Origin: Pomphorhynchus laevis
Taxonomy: Eukaryota > Acanthocephala > Palaeacanthocephala > Echinorhynchida > Pomphorhynchidae
Length of the DNA: 64,000 nt
Assembly: GCA_012934845.2 (NCBI GenBank)
Contig: WNNJ02000225.1
Span: 369,867-433,866 of the forward strand
Reading direction: 5' to 3'
Shown here: positions 1 to 10,599 of the stretch, piece after piece
Layout of the letters: the number at the start of each line of letters is the position of its first letter
Numbering within the stretch: the stretch's first letter is position 1
Translations under genes and position numbers: made by a program
Notes under the pieces: model-generated
Databases searched by the model: none
The model's input: only the letters and a program-made list of their open reading frames with translations
Told to the model about the DNA's origin: nothing

Positions 1-823
1 TGAAGATGCTTACGGAAGTTAGCGAAATATCAATAAAAAATTTCCTCTTTTCTTTGATTCAACTCAACAAATTCTTTATCAATAATGGATCAGTATCAAT
101 TATTTAAAAAATATTAAAACAATATTATTTTTCTGTGAATTATTTGTGTCACAAAATTGGATATACGATCAATAATTTACAAATTGGATATTGTTGAAAA
201 TATACTTGTGATTATTATTGAATACCTTATTGAGCTGTCTTATTCATTATTAACTAATTTGCATTAGGTCAGTTGTTACAAGCAATGGATATTTATCATG
301 CTATTATTTACTGTTGATTAGCCTTTTAATTAGCGAATAAGTTAAAGAATATATAAATGTAACAAATGACTTTATTAAATTAATAAAATAATAGAGAAAT
401 TTAATTTTAACCGAGAATGAGGATTGCTGGTAACTACAATAATATTTTCATTAATTTATTTTTCTAGTTGTTCATTTAAATTGCCATTAAAAGTTGCATT
501 TAATATCGTGAAATGATTAATAAAACCAGATATTTTCTTTGTGTCTTTTAATGATTAGTCTAGTCATTATAGACTAAACAAAACACGCATATTTTATATG
601 CTAAATGTTTTATTTCAAGTTCTGCTGTCAAATGAAAACTTGTATATCCCATTGAATATTTAAGATTTATGCAATTTAATAAAATGTAGCAAAGAAATGG
701 AATTTAACTCATTTCTAAATTTAAGCTCATTTCTAAATTTGTTATTGGCATCTCTTTTATTTTACTAATTATATTTAATAAATATTATTTGAAATAATAA
801 TATTATTAATAAAAAAAATTATT
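1..823. other. AT-rich intergenic DNA, no gene seen
   Basis: No ORF of note, no recognisable motif and no clear repeat. The last 50 bases become AAT/ATT-rich and merge with the AT-rich half of the satellite that follows. Confidence 0.6.
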
Positions 824-1876
824 ACTGAATGATATAAAAATGGTCAGACTCACGCCCGAAGACTCGGCGGATAGGTCATTTTGGCACCAGCAAACGTGGC
901 AAGCGGAACCCGCCAAACGGGATAAACGCGAAGAAGAAGAAATCTTATTTGAAACTTGAGTAAACATTGAAATGAGTTAATGGGCTATATAATCTAAATA
1001 TGGTGATGTAGATGTAATACAAATTAAGTAAATAATAATATTATTAATAATAATATATGATTATTATATGAAATAATAATATTATTGATGAAAAATAATT
1101 TTATTACTGAATGATATGAAAATGGTCGGACTCACCCCCGAAGACGCGGCGGATTGGGCATTTTGGCACCAGCAAACGTGGCAAGCGGACCCCGCCAAAC
1201 GGGGTAAACGCTAAGAAGAAGAAATCTTATTTGAAACTTGAGTAAACATTGAAATGAATTAATGAGATATATAATCTAAATATGGTGATGTAGATGCCAT
1301 ACAAATTAAGTAAATAATAATATTATTAATAATAATATATGATTATTATATGAAATAATAATATTATTAATGAAAAATAATTTTATTACTGAATGATATG
1401 AAAATGGTCGGACTCACGCCCAAAGACGCGGCGGATAGGTCATTTTTGCACCAGCAATCGTGGCAAGCGGACCCCGCCAAACGGGATAAACGCTAAGAAG
1501 AAGAAATCTTATTTGAAACTTGAGTAAACATTGAAATGAATTAATGGGCTATATAATCTAAATATGGTGATGTAGATGTAATACAAATTAAGTAAATAAT
1601 AATATTATTAATAATAATATATGATTATTATATGAAATAATAATATTATTAATGAAAAATAATTTTATTACTGAATGATATGAAAATGGTCGGACTCACG
1701 CCCGAAGACGCAGCGAATAGGGCATTTTGGCACCAGCAATCGTGGCAAACGGACCCCGCCAAACGGGGTAAACGCTAAGCAGAAGATATCTTATTTGAAA
1801 CTTGAGTAAACATTGAAATGAATTAATGGGATATATAATCTAAATATGATGATGTAAATGCCATACAAATTAAGCC
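824..1876 (+). repeat. 282-bp satellite, about 3.7 copies, derived from a LINE 3' end
   Basis: The phrase ACTGAATGATAT starts at 824, 1106, 1388 and 1670, an exact 282-bp period. Each unit has a GC-richer core of about 120 bp and an AAT/ATT-rich half. The core begins ATGGTC and translates as MVGLTPEDAADRSFWHQQTW followed by QADPAKRDKR and a stop. That is the tail seen at the end of many LINE ORF2 proteins (x-L-x-P-E-D-A-x-D-R-x-x-W ... A-D-P-x-x-R-D-K-R). Copies differ by scattered substitutions, so the array is not brand new. I infer that a 5'-truncated LINE end was amplified in tandem. Confidence 0.85.
840..959 (+). pseudogene. C-terminal tail of a LINE ORF2 (first satellite copy)
   Basis: A 39-codon stretch starts at ATG 840 and ends at TGA 957-959. 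It carries LTPEDSADRSFWHQQTW and then PAKRDKREEEE. The first copy lacks the TAA that ends the tail in later copies (CGC GAA instead of CGC TAA), so it runs a few codons further. No RT domain is attached. It is a fossil fragment inside a satellite unit, not an independent gene. Confidence 0.6.
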
Positions 1877-2244
1877 TCAATTTCATAATTAATAAACAAC
1901 ACCAGCACCTAATGTTCAAGCATTTTATTAATAATGCACCAAACGTATAAGCTATCAAACTGTCAAGCTGGAGTGAATAATACTTACATTATATGAAAGA
2001 TTGCTTTGACTGTTTCTTTGTCTTCCAATATCAGGAGAAAACCTATTTCCAACACATTTATAAATATATTTCTATTCGTCTTGGGACAATACCGTTGTTG
2101 TGGATTTTGCTGATCCGTAGAGATTGCTTCCAAAGTTTTACTAATCAGCAAAGCTCGTGTTATAATCGTTTTCATTTTTAAGGTAAGTATTTCATATTTG
2201 TTTTCCTATAATTGCACGAAAAATCAATAGCTTCAAATTTAACT

Positions 2245-2778
2245 TCAAATATAAGAAAGGTAACTAACTATTTTAAATTCACTTTCTTCTTTTATCATAT
2301 TGTAGAGAATAGATAGTTGCTCAATGAGCTGGTGGAAAAGCATCATCGTTGGGTTACCGAGATCATTAACAATCGATTGTCGATTTGTATTTAATTGCTT
2401 TACTGGTTGTTTCAATATAAGACCGTTACTGTTTGCTTGCATGGATGTAGTTAATTCTGGTAATGGAAGAACAGGTGTATCATAGGTAAGTATAGTAGCA
2501 GCGTCTTCGTCAGTAAAACGTTTGATTTGATGTGTACGCAACAAATGCATAAATCTATGAGCACATAAGCAATTCACACATAATAAACCAAAACCTCCTA
2601 GGCGATCGCATTCTGTACAATGTCCAACGACTGGAAGTGGAACGCAACAACTAGTACACGTGAATTCATGACTGCTATTTGGACTCCTAGAGTGATATGT
2701 TTGTATTAAATTAAGTAAATCGCTTGAGTTTTCTTTAACAAAAGGCAAATCATCGTTCAAAATAAACATTTGATCCAT
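2245..2778 (-). CDS. B-box zinc finger exon, TRIM-NHL-like (partial gene)
   Basis: A 177-residue open stretch contains a B-box-like zinc-binding module at about residues 41-83: C41-x2-C44, C54-x2-C57, C67-x2-C70, H74, H78 and H83, followed by HQIKRF. This spacing resembles the B-boxes of TRIM-NHL proteins such as Brat. B-boxes mediate protein contacts in ubiquitin ligases and RNA regulators, but no RING, coiled coil or NHL repeat is visible here. A plausible 3' splice site (CAATTTTAG) lies just upstream of the ATG, in frame with it. A GTGAAT donor candidate lies near the 3' end. It is therefore more likely an internal exon than a complete gene. The family assignment rests on cysteine/histidine spacing only. 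Confidence 0.55.
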   Translation of the reverse strand: MDQMFILNDDLPFVKENSSDLLNLIQTYHSRSPNSSHEFTCTSCCVPLPVVGHCTECDRLGGFGLLCVNCLCAHRFMHLLRTHQIKRFTDEDAATILTYDTPVLPLPELTTSMQANSNGLILKQPVKQLNTNRQSIVNDLGNPTMMLFHQLIEQLSILYNMIKEESEFKIVSYLSYI

Positions 2779-3094
2779 CGTTTGTTGATCTAAAATTGAA
2801 CAGAGATTTTAGTATCTGAAACTGTTGTTCATTAAAATAAATATGAAAGATTGTGGTAGGTATAACCAGTAGTGTTTCAAAATAAATTATAAGGAAAGGT
2901 AAGCATTCAATTTTTAATATAAACAAATTTTTGTGATTGAAGTGACCAAAAATGTAAATAGCACAAAAGTTTGACGCCACTTAAAAAATATTAGGGCTAA
3001 TTGGTTTAAACAATTAAAATATAATTTAATTTGTATTATCAAAATTGAAATGGCGAGACGCCCCTCAAGATGTAGAAAATTTATTAGACCGATG

Positions 3095-3623
3095 AGATAA
3101 AAGGAGTAATTTATCGGATTAACTGCCTTAATTGCATTCTCTTTTATCTATGATAAACTGGATGGTTTTTAAAAACCAGAGTAAAAGAGAATCGCTCAGC
3201 CCTACGTACTACTGCCCACTCAGCTGTGGCTCAGTACACCTTAAGTACAGGACACAACATTAATTTTGATAATGTTGAAGTCATCTATTCTGTCCAAAAA
3301 TAAAAGGCGAATATGCGAGTCACTCTGGATTGAAGAATTGAAGCCGGGCTTAAATGAGAATGATGGTCACCGTTTAATTCTAAATCGTGATGAACATCCT
3401 TCTTTGTAAAGTTTGCTTATACAATCGTAGACTTGGCAGCACAACGTGAGGAAACGTGCATCCTTTTTTTCTCCTTTTCTATATCCTTAACATTTTACAT
3501 GTTTCAGATTTCTGATGATGATTCCAAACTGGAATCGAAAATTTAATAAATTTTCTACCTCTTGCGGGGTGTCTTGCCATTTCGATTTTGATAATTTAAC
3601 AGTGACCCCGATCACCTTTCGTT
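3095..3623 (+). repeat. 5' direct repeat (pLTR) of PLE 1
   Basis: Matches 5836-6364 almost base for base, starting at AGATAAAAGGAGTAATTT and ending at ATCACCTTTCGTT. It contains a hammerhead-like core near 3512 and the first ATG codons of the PLE ORF. Confidence 0.85.
3512..3558 (+). ncRNA. Hammerhead-like core in the 5' pLTR of PLE 1
   Basis: CTGATGA (3512-3518) is followed by one unpaired T, a perfect 6-bp stem GATTCC/GGAATC with loop AAACT, then GAAA (3537-3540). A short AATTT/AAATT stem III can follow. PLEs are known to carry small hammerheads in their terminal repeats. Two features are not canonical: the extra base before stem II, and a stem I that pairs poorly. The ATG at 3515, the first in the ORF, lies inside the CTGATGA core. 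Confidence 0.5.
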
Positions 3624-5708
3624 CCAATGATTTTGAAAACGTCTATGGCAGACAAATTCGGTGCAAATTGAACAAGTTCATTCAAGGAATTAAGAAGATA
3701 TCAACGATGTTAGCTGATGTAAAGTTTCTCAAACGCTGTAAACATAATGGTTTAATTCCGACCTTTGCAAAGTTACGATTCACGGGTTGTACGGCTGGAT
3801 CAAAAGTTACTGCCAGATTACTTCGACAGTGCTCGTTTCGACTCATTACCCATGAAATTCGATCTAAATACAGCTTGCGCCAGACACTGATGATTAGTTG
3901 TTCTGCTGATAGAATAAAATTATTAGCATCCATATCGCAGGAAGACTGGGATTCTTGTGTCGCGTTCCTCGTGCAGCATGCTGACTACATTTTGCAAACT
4001 AAGCGTTCAACACTTTACGGTAAGTGGAACAATCTGAAGTACTGTTCATCCTGTGTAACCATTAATTTCTCTTACTCTCCTGCAAAAGCAGTGCGTTCGG
4101 CTGGTCAATGTGGTCCTATTAATAATGATATTAGACAAGCTTATGATAATAATATTTCTACTGTTTCAGACAAAAATGTTGTAAATTTATCGGGACGTAT
4201 GCTTACATGCGAGGAGGTTAGTGTACTTAGTCTTGGTCTGAATTATGGAATTAGGAGAACAAAATTTGATAGTGTAGCGGAAACATATATTGGGGTTCGA
4301 TTAGAAATGTTCGCTTCGAAAGTAAAAACGTTTTTCCCTTATATTGCGCCTATTCAATCTCTATTGTCGTCTCTTACTGGACTAAGGTTGCATCTAAAAT
4401 CCCTTTAAGGTGCTACTGTCGGACACAATAATTAAACGAGAAAACAAATCACCTTACTAAGTAATCTAAAAGATGATCCTGACATTCACATTACTAAGGC
4501 TGACAAGGGAAATTGCATAGTGATTTTGAATTCACTTGAATATACCTCTAAGATGTGTAACATAATAAACGATCCTTCTGCAGTTGAAGTTGCCGCTTAA
4601 GATCTGACGTGTGTTCGGTCTCGGAAGCTAATTGTGGTATTGAAGGAAATGAGACGAAAGGATATAATAACGGATGTAGACTATAAGTTGATGTATCCTT
4701 CTGACCCAAATGTTCCAAGGGCATATGGCCTTCCCAAAATTCACAAACCTGGCATTCAACTGAGGACTATTGTGGTAATGGTAGGGGCCTTCAATTATTA
4801 TGCTGGTAAGCATGTAGCTCGGTTATTGAAGGATCATATTCTAAATATTAAATCCAAAGTGTTGAATAGTCATCCAATGGTTAAATTTCTAAATGAAATT
4901 AACTTACCGCCTAATTCTCAATTCACATGCTTTACTCTTGATGTGCCGTCCCTCTTTACGAATGTGTAAGTGACCGAAGCTATCGATTCTGCAATAAAGA
5001 AGTTGAAATCCCAATGGTTTGATCATGTCAATGCAATTCTTATCAGGTCCTTCTTTAATCTGGCCACGGTCACAAACTTCTCGTTCGATAGGGTTCTATA
5101 CAATCAGATATGGGGTGTTGTAATGGGTTCCTCGTTAGGTCATACATTGGCGGATATGTTTATGGAAGACTTTAAGTTAACTGCAATGACCGAGTATATT
5201 ATAAAACCAATATTCTGGAATAAATACATAGATGATATTTTTGTCATTTGGCCAGAAGGTAAAGACAGTGCTTCCCGGTTTATCGAGTTTCTAAATGCCC
5301 GCCATCCTTTATAAAATTAAATGTGACCTGGCCACAGGATAACTGTCTTAGCTTTTTAGACTTGTTGATTAAGTCTAAAAAGCTAAAAAGCTAGTTTCGG
5401 ATTTCTCCACTTATGATTTCCAAAATCCTACAGAAACGGACTTTTATCTACATTGGTCCAGTAGTCACAGTGTGAGTACACAATTAGGAATATTTAAGGG
5501 ATTCTGCCTCAGAGCCATTAGACTGTGTGGCACCCTGAATAAACACAATTGTCAGCTTCTTAGACTAATTTGTATTTTTAAGGATTTGGAATATCCTGAA
5601 AGTATGCTTTTTGATCGATTAACGAAGGTTGTTGATAATCATGCTTCAATTCCGGTCGTTGATCCTGATAAGTTATCCCATTTTTTGACACAACCTGAGT
5701 GTGAATAA
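3515..5708 (+). pseudogene. PLE 1 reverse transcriptase, broken
   Basis: One reading frame runs from 3515 to 5314 with in-frame stops near 4406, 4598 and 4967. The frame then shifts, and the C-terminal part continues at 5472-5708. Landmarks in order: VVNLSGRMLTCEEVSVLSLG (PLE N-terminal region), ITKADKGNCIVILN, PRAYGLPKIHKPG, LDVPSLFTN, the RT motif VVMGSSLGHTLADMFME and the catalytic YIDD. After the shift comes TETDFYLHWSS ... GFCLRAIRL, the post-RT region of Penelope/Poseidon-type proteins. The VVMGSS motif departs from the usual PMGSP. The product would copy the element RNA at the target site, but this copy cannot make it. Confidence 0.85.
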
Positions 5709-5835
5709 GCGTCAAAGCTCGTTCAAAACAGTGTGGTAAAATTTATAATGGAGTATAATTTTCCCATTAGTCTTATCTACAATTAACGCACTTCCAAATC
5801 AATTAGAATGATGACTAGGGTAGAAAGGACCAATA

Positions 5836-6364
5836 AGATAAAAGGAGTAATTTATCGGATTAACTGCCTTAATTGCATTCTCTTTTATCTATGATAAACT
5901 GGATGGTTTTTAAAAACCAGAGTAAAAGAGAATCGCTCAGCCCTACGTACTACTGCCCACTCAGCTGTGGCTCAGTACACCTTAAGTACAGGACACAACA
6001 TTGATTTTGATAATGTTGAAGTCATCTATTCTGTCCAAAAATAAAAGGCGAATATGCGAGTCACTCTGGATTGAAGAATTGAAGCCGGGCTTAAATGAGA
6101 ATGATGGTCACCGTTTAATTCTAAATCGTGATGAACATCCTTCTTTGTAAAGTTTGCTTATACAATCGTAGACTTGGCAGCACAACGTGAGGAAACGTGC
6201 ATCCTTTTTTTCTCTTTTTCTATATCCATAACATTTTACATGTTTCAGATTTCTGATGATGATTCCAAACTGGAATTGAAAATTTAATAAATTTTCTACC
6301 TCTTGCGGGGTGTCTTGCCATTTCGATTTTGATAATTTAACAGTGACCCCGATCACCTTTCGTT
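5836..6364 (+). repeat. 3' direct repeat (pLTR) of PLE 1
   Basis: Second copy of 3095-3623. It also keeps the hammerhead-like core: CTGATGA 6253-6259, stem II with one G-T wobble, GAAA 6278-6281. Confidence 0.85.
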
Positions 6365-7465
6365 TCATTAATAGTTTTGATTTCATTAAATATAAAGACT
6401 TTTTCGTTAAACAATAATTATTACTCTAAAGAGTCATGCTATTCGAATATTGATCTTATTTTAAGGTTCCTGGTCGCTTAGCTTGCTGAAAATGTAACAA
6501 AAAATCTTCGTTTGGCTTATTAAAATTTTTCAAAATCTTTGCTTGGTCATTTCTTAAATGTAAGTTTACCAAATGAAAAGTTAAAACTTATGACAATTAT
6601 ATCTTATAAGTGCATCAGCATTGTAATTACTAAATTTAATTTTATATTGAGAATACATCAAAAAATGTAAGAAATGTATTACTTAAGTTAAATTAAAACA
6701 TACAATTTTATAATATATAATATTCTTAATATTATAATATTGAGATTGATATCATAAAGACAATTATAATAATTGTTGTAGAATAAAATACAGGATTTTG
6801 TAAAACAAAACTGTCTTCTGTATTATTAATAGGGACGAGTCATACTGTTCGAATTTTGAGTTAAATCGTATTTTAAGTTTCCTGTTCGCTTAGTTTACTA
6901 GAAATTTTTCAAAATTTTTGTATTGCTCTATGCTAATTTGCAAATAATTGTTTACTAAAACAATTATTTTCACAAAAAAATCATTTTTTTATAAATTAAT
7001 TTTTTAGTTATTCTATTATTAAATCATATTTTTGTTGACATTGAAACTGACATTCACTAAAAACAATGCAAATGAGGTTTAATAGCCACAGCTTAAAATG
7101 TAAATGTAGTGCAATAAAATACAACATATATATTTTTGTTATTTCTTTACAAAAAATATTTGCCAAGTAATCATTTGTAAATAATTATTTGTTCATTTAT
7201 ATAAATAATTTAATATAAAATTAATATTTTATAATTGAAATTACATTTAATTAAAAATAAAAGAAAATATTAATAGAAAACTATCATTTACATTTAATTA
7301 TGAAAACAAATATTTTTGCAATAAATCGGAGCCAGGAGACACTATTATATATTTCCGCCAATATTTCATCAATAATAATTAATTACTTAATATTCATATT
7401 ATAAAGAAAAATAATTATTATCAACAATAATTAATTAATAACATAAGACCAATAACAAGCTTGGT
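6365..7465. repeat. AT-rich repeat block A (inverted copy near 21.56-22.36 kb)
   Basis: About 6500-7318 matches the reverse complement of about 21555-22363. The block contains an internal direct repeat: 6426-6550 resembles 6835-6935, both with GTCAT...TTCGAAT and CGCTTAG. No coding region is visible. Confidence 0.75.
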
Positions 7466-7468
7466 CTT

Positions 7469-7858
7469 ATGTCCTTCGAATGCGCGATTAAATACTTTGA
7501 TGTGATGTTGCTTCCTGTTATGAGTTACGGGATTCGATGCTTTTGGTCGGATTTGACCTTAGGAGATTGTCAGATCATTGATAAATGTTTTTGGCGCTAC
7601 CTAAAAAAGATATTAGGAGTATCATCGAAGTGTTCTTCTACAGCTGTTGCGGTGCTTAGTAGATCGATACCATTCTCGGTCAAACTTTGGAATCGATTTC
7701 GCCTTGGTGAAACCACAGCGTATTTGGCAGCCCAACTGCTATTCGATAACAAAATACTTAGCCTAGATCCAGATATCTTTTTGACGCCTGTTTATACTCA
7801 ATCAGCTTGGAGAAATCCAAGATACCAAAGCGTCCGCTGGTTTAGCGTTTATCCTTAG
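7469..7858 (+). pseudogene. LINE reverse transcriptase C-terminal (thumb) fragment
   Basis: This 129-residue ORF begins at a junction and contains YFDVMLLPVMSYGIRCFW, the pattern (Y-x-x-V-L-L-P-V-x-x-Y-G) found just after the RT catalytic region of many LINEs. It continues with FWRYLKKILGVSSKCSSTAV and ends at a stop near 7858. The catalytic RT motifs and endonuclease are missing upstream. It lies between repeat blocks A and B and has no counterpart in their inverted copy. It was therefore either inserted here or lost there. Confidence 0.65.
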
Positions 7859-8268
7859 ATGGCTACCACGCCAAATTTTGTTCAATTCGACTCCCTTTTC
7901 ACACTCGCTTGACTCACTGTCGCTGTCGATTTTTCTCAAAAGAGTGTTCAGCTATTTTGCATGCTTTCGCATGCCCCGTATTATCTTCGTGGTCTTCAGA
8001 ACAAGTCGACAAAGGAGGACTAATAAATCACCTAACTTTGATTGATGCTTAACATTTTTCTTGCGCACAGTTGCACTCATGGCCCGATTTCAGATTTCAG
8101 AATTCATCTATAACAACGTACGCTAAATGTCAGACACAGGATTTCTGATTTCAAGTAATTGGTTTAATTTATTGTATTTTAAATTTTGCCCAGCCGAAAG
8201 GCGAAATGGGAAATAAATCGCTACATTATTATAATTATTATGATTATTATATAATTATTAATGAAACT

Positions 8269-8568
8269 CGCAAGCGTTCAAAATACGAAGAACGAGTAAC
8301 TCTAATTGAACATGGAATTTTCGTCCCAGCTATTTTCTCTACTTCCGGTGGAATCGTCAAAGCGGCTATGCAACTCTTACGGCTTGTCGCGGTCAAACAG
8401 GCAAAGCGTAATCGTCAGCCTTATTCAGATAATCTCAGCCATTTGAAGAGGCGAATTGGCTTTGCCATAGATTGTGATGCATCAGCATGCAAGAGGAGTT
8501 CCAGGTTTTCGAAAAACAAGATGGTGTCTGACCATAATAGGGTTTACTCGACAATGGAACGTGACTGA
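8269..8568 (+). pseudogene. Retroelement C-terminal module (IEHGxFxP...) fragment
   Basis: The frame encodes KYEERVTLIEHGIFVPAIFS, then GGIVKAAMQLLRLVAVKQAK and later RRIGFAIDCDASACKRSS. It is the end of a conserved C-terminal module that I recognise from many invertebrate retroelement proteins: a [KR]YxxRVxxIEHGxFxPLVFSxxGGM block followed by KRLAxLLAxK and LRCRLSFxLLRS. The module's zinc-knuckle-like part (CxCGxxFxxxHAxxC) is absent here but is present in the decayed copy at 11.8-12.6 kb. Its biochemical role is not known to me. Confidence 0.6.
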
Positions 8569-8750
8569 ATTGATGACTGAAATATTCATGGGCCCATTTG
8601 CGGGAATCCATATTTGTGTATATTTGTTGTAAAAATAATATTAAAAAAAATAATTATTAATAATTATATATAATAATTCTCAAAACGAGAGTGATACCAT
8701 TCTGCCTGAATTATTTTAACAATCTTTTAAGCCAGACGCGGAAGAACGAC

Positions 8751-8975
8751 GTTTACAGTATTTGATACCGTTTCGTTATCACAATGACTCATCAGTGACA
8801 GATCCCTCCCACTGCTGGGTAGAGTAAGATTAGCAGACGACAGAAAAACGACAAAATCATCATGTGTATGATGATTCGTTTTTTTTTCGTCTACAAGTCC
8901 TCCTCTGCATCCAGTAGTTGGAAGGATCTGGCACTGATGAGTCATTGTGATTACGAAACGGTATAAAATAGTATA
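8751..8975. repeat. Inverted repeat with a hammerhead-like core in each arm
   Basis: Left arm on the minus strand (8797 to 8753): CTGATGA, stem II GTCAT...ATAAC (one mismatch), GAAA, then a 7-bp stem III ACGGTAT/ATACTGT with a short loop, then A, giving a GUA cleavage triplet. Right arm on the plus strand: CTGATGA 8934-8940, GAAA 8955-8958, with stem III decayed. Between the arms lie GAGGGATCTG/CAGATCC-like pairings and a small ATCATCATG/CATGATGAT hairpin. Stem I is not convincingly paired. The reverse-complement copy lies at 22.54-22.76 kb. Confidence 0.6.
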
Positions 8976-9699
8976 ATCATTATATATAAATAATTAAATA
9001 TTAATTGTTATACAATCTATAATAATTTTTAATGTAAATAATTATTATCTACATTACTAATAGAAAGAACTTTTGTTGACCTGCTAAGAACCCTCTCTGA
9101 TTTCTTATGTTCATGCACAGTGCATGGGTATACAACCGGAGCTGCATATAAAACTTTACTCTATACATGTGCTAAAATCAGAGGCCGAAGAGCAGTCGGA
9201 TCAACGCGAACAAAGCGCATCGAATCATATCTATCATTTTATTAGAGTTGGCACAAGCTTGCTCAGTGACATGTGGATAATTATTACCTACATTATTAAA
9301 CAGGGAGAATTTGTTATGATATTACAATTGGAGATATTATGATATATCTTCTAAATATTACAAATTAATAACACCATAAACTATTATTAATTATTAATTA
9401 ATAATAATTAATTAATAATTATTGTATGAATACTGTAATGTCATTATTTTAATGATGCCATTTCTTCATACATAATTTTTGAATCCTAAACAACCATAAA
9501 CTTCAAATTTGTCACAAACTGCATTTCTAATTGATGTATGTTATCTTTTGAATTAGGTAACTGATTTCGTAGAGGACGTTGATATATGCCAGTTCTTTCG
9601 CATAGAGCATGCCTCTTTAATAATAAAACTGAGTGTGATAAATATAACTTTATCGGTTTTTTTCCAGTTCTAATCGATTATCGTAATTAAATAAAGAAA

Positions 9700-10120
9700 A
9701 ATGTTTATTTGAATGTTGCCAATAGAAAACACATTTATTTGCTCTATTAATTATATAATTGTAAATTCAAATTATATTTATATATTAGAAATATTAAATT
9801 TTAAACTTTAATTTTAATCGTTTATTTAAAAATGTTATTCGATTGAAAATATTGAATGTCAAACATTATTAAACTTTTAATATTGAGGGGATAAATTTGA
9901 AAGAGTCGAGGATGTCGGTCCACATTATTGTTGAAAGAAGAAAAGGCATCCGTACACAGAACATTGTTGTTAAAACCAATATTTCGGTTTCCAAGCGAAA
10001 CCATTTTCAAGGTAATTGTAAGTAGTTAGTAATCAAGAATTTTAAAACAAGTTTTAATTATGAAAACAAATATTCGCTTGGAAACCGAAATATCGGTTTT
10101 AACAACAATGTTCTGTCGAT
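9700..10120. repeat. Local direct and inverted repeats, no gene
   Basis: About 9957-9999 and 10074-10116 are inverted copies of a 43-bp sequence containing AACATTGTTGTTAAAACC and ATTTCGGTTTCCAAGCG. A direct repeat links 9712-9770 with 10319-10375 (GAATGTTGCCAA ... TTTATTTGC ... TTATATAATTGTAAA). Confidence 0.7.
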
Positions 10121-10575
10121 TGAAGGGATTATTGAAGACGTATAATATTTTAATTGACAAATATTAGCAATTACTAATATGGCCTTTCTATCAACTAAAT
10201 CATATATCTAACGCATATCTTCATTTGATAAGATGTAGCTTTTGTGGTTATATTGTGAGAGTACTTAAACATAACGAATAGTAACGTGAATCTTTATATA
10301 GAATAAATCTCTGCACCTTGAATGTTGCCAACATAAAATAGATTTATTTGCACTTTCATTTATATAATTGTAAAAGAACTAAATAAAATATTGGAACAAT
10401 ATCTAGAGCGCTTAAGCTCGCAGAAAGAGTTTTAGGATTTTTTATTTATTTCTGTGATTTGCATATATTTGTACCATTTATCTAGTAATTATAACTTACG
10501 CTACAATTGATACTTCATTACCTGGTAATTTTAATTATGCGAAAGCTACATATTGTGTAATATTTTGTATAATTA
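10055..10575. repeat. Repeat block C (inverted copy near 21.06-21.56 kb)
   Basis: Reads as the reverse complement of about 21055-21562, from the CGCTTGGAAACCGAAATAT end through GCGAAAGCTACATATTGTG. Divergence is a few bases over 500. No coding sequence is seen. Confidence 0.8.
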
Positions 10576-10599
10576 ATAAATGCATGGATATATTTTTTA

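Larger units (their letters stand above)
3095..6364 (+). mobile_element. Penelope-like element 1, flanked by direct pLTR-type repeats
   Basis: A decayed PLE reverse transcriptase gene lies between two 529-bp direct repeats (3095-3623 and 5836-6364) that differ at only a few positions. As in other PLEs, the upstream repeat runs into the start of the ORF. The near identity of the two repeats suggests a fairly recent insertion, even though the ORF carries several stops. No GIY-YIG endonuclease is seen between the end of the RT C-terminal region (about 5708) and the 3' repeat. The copy is therefore either endonuclease-less or internally deleted. I could not identify a target-site duplication. Confidence 0.8.
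8266..9145 (+). repeat. Repeat block B: retroelement 3' end with inverted hammerhead-like cores
   Basis: Matches the reverse complement of 22364-23240 almost exactly. It holds a retroelement C-terminal coding tail (to 8568), a short 3' region containing GGGCCCATTTGCGGG, and the inverted repeat at 8751-8975. Confidence 0.8.

Noticed and set aside
1993-2181. Plus-strand ORF ending at a good-looking GTAAGT donor
   Set aside because: The ORF stops just before the donor, its composition is AT-driven, and the opposite strand is open too.
4600-4625. Possible sequencing-adapter remnant (GACGTGTG)
   Set aside because: Only 8-9 bases match, and the translation around it fits the expected PLE protein, so it is native sequence.
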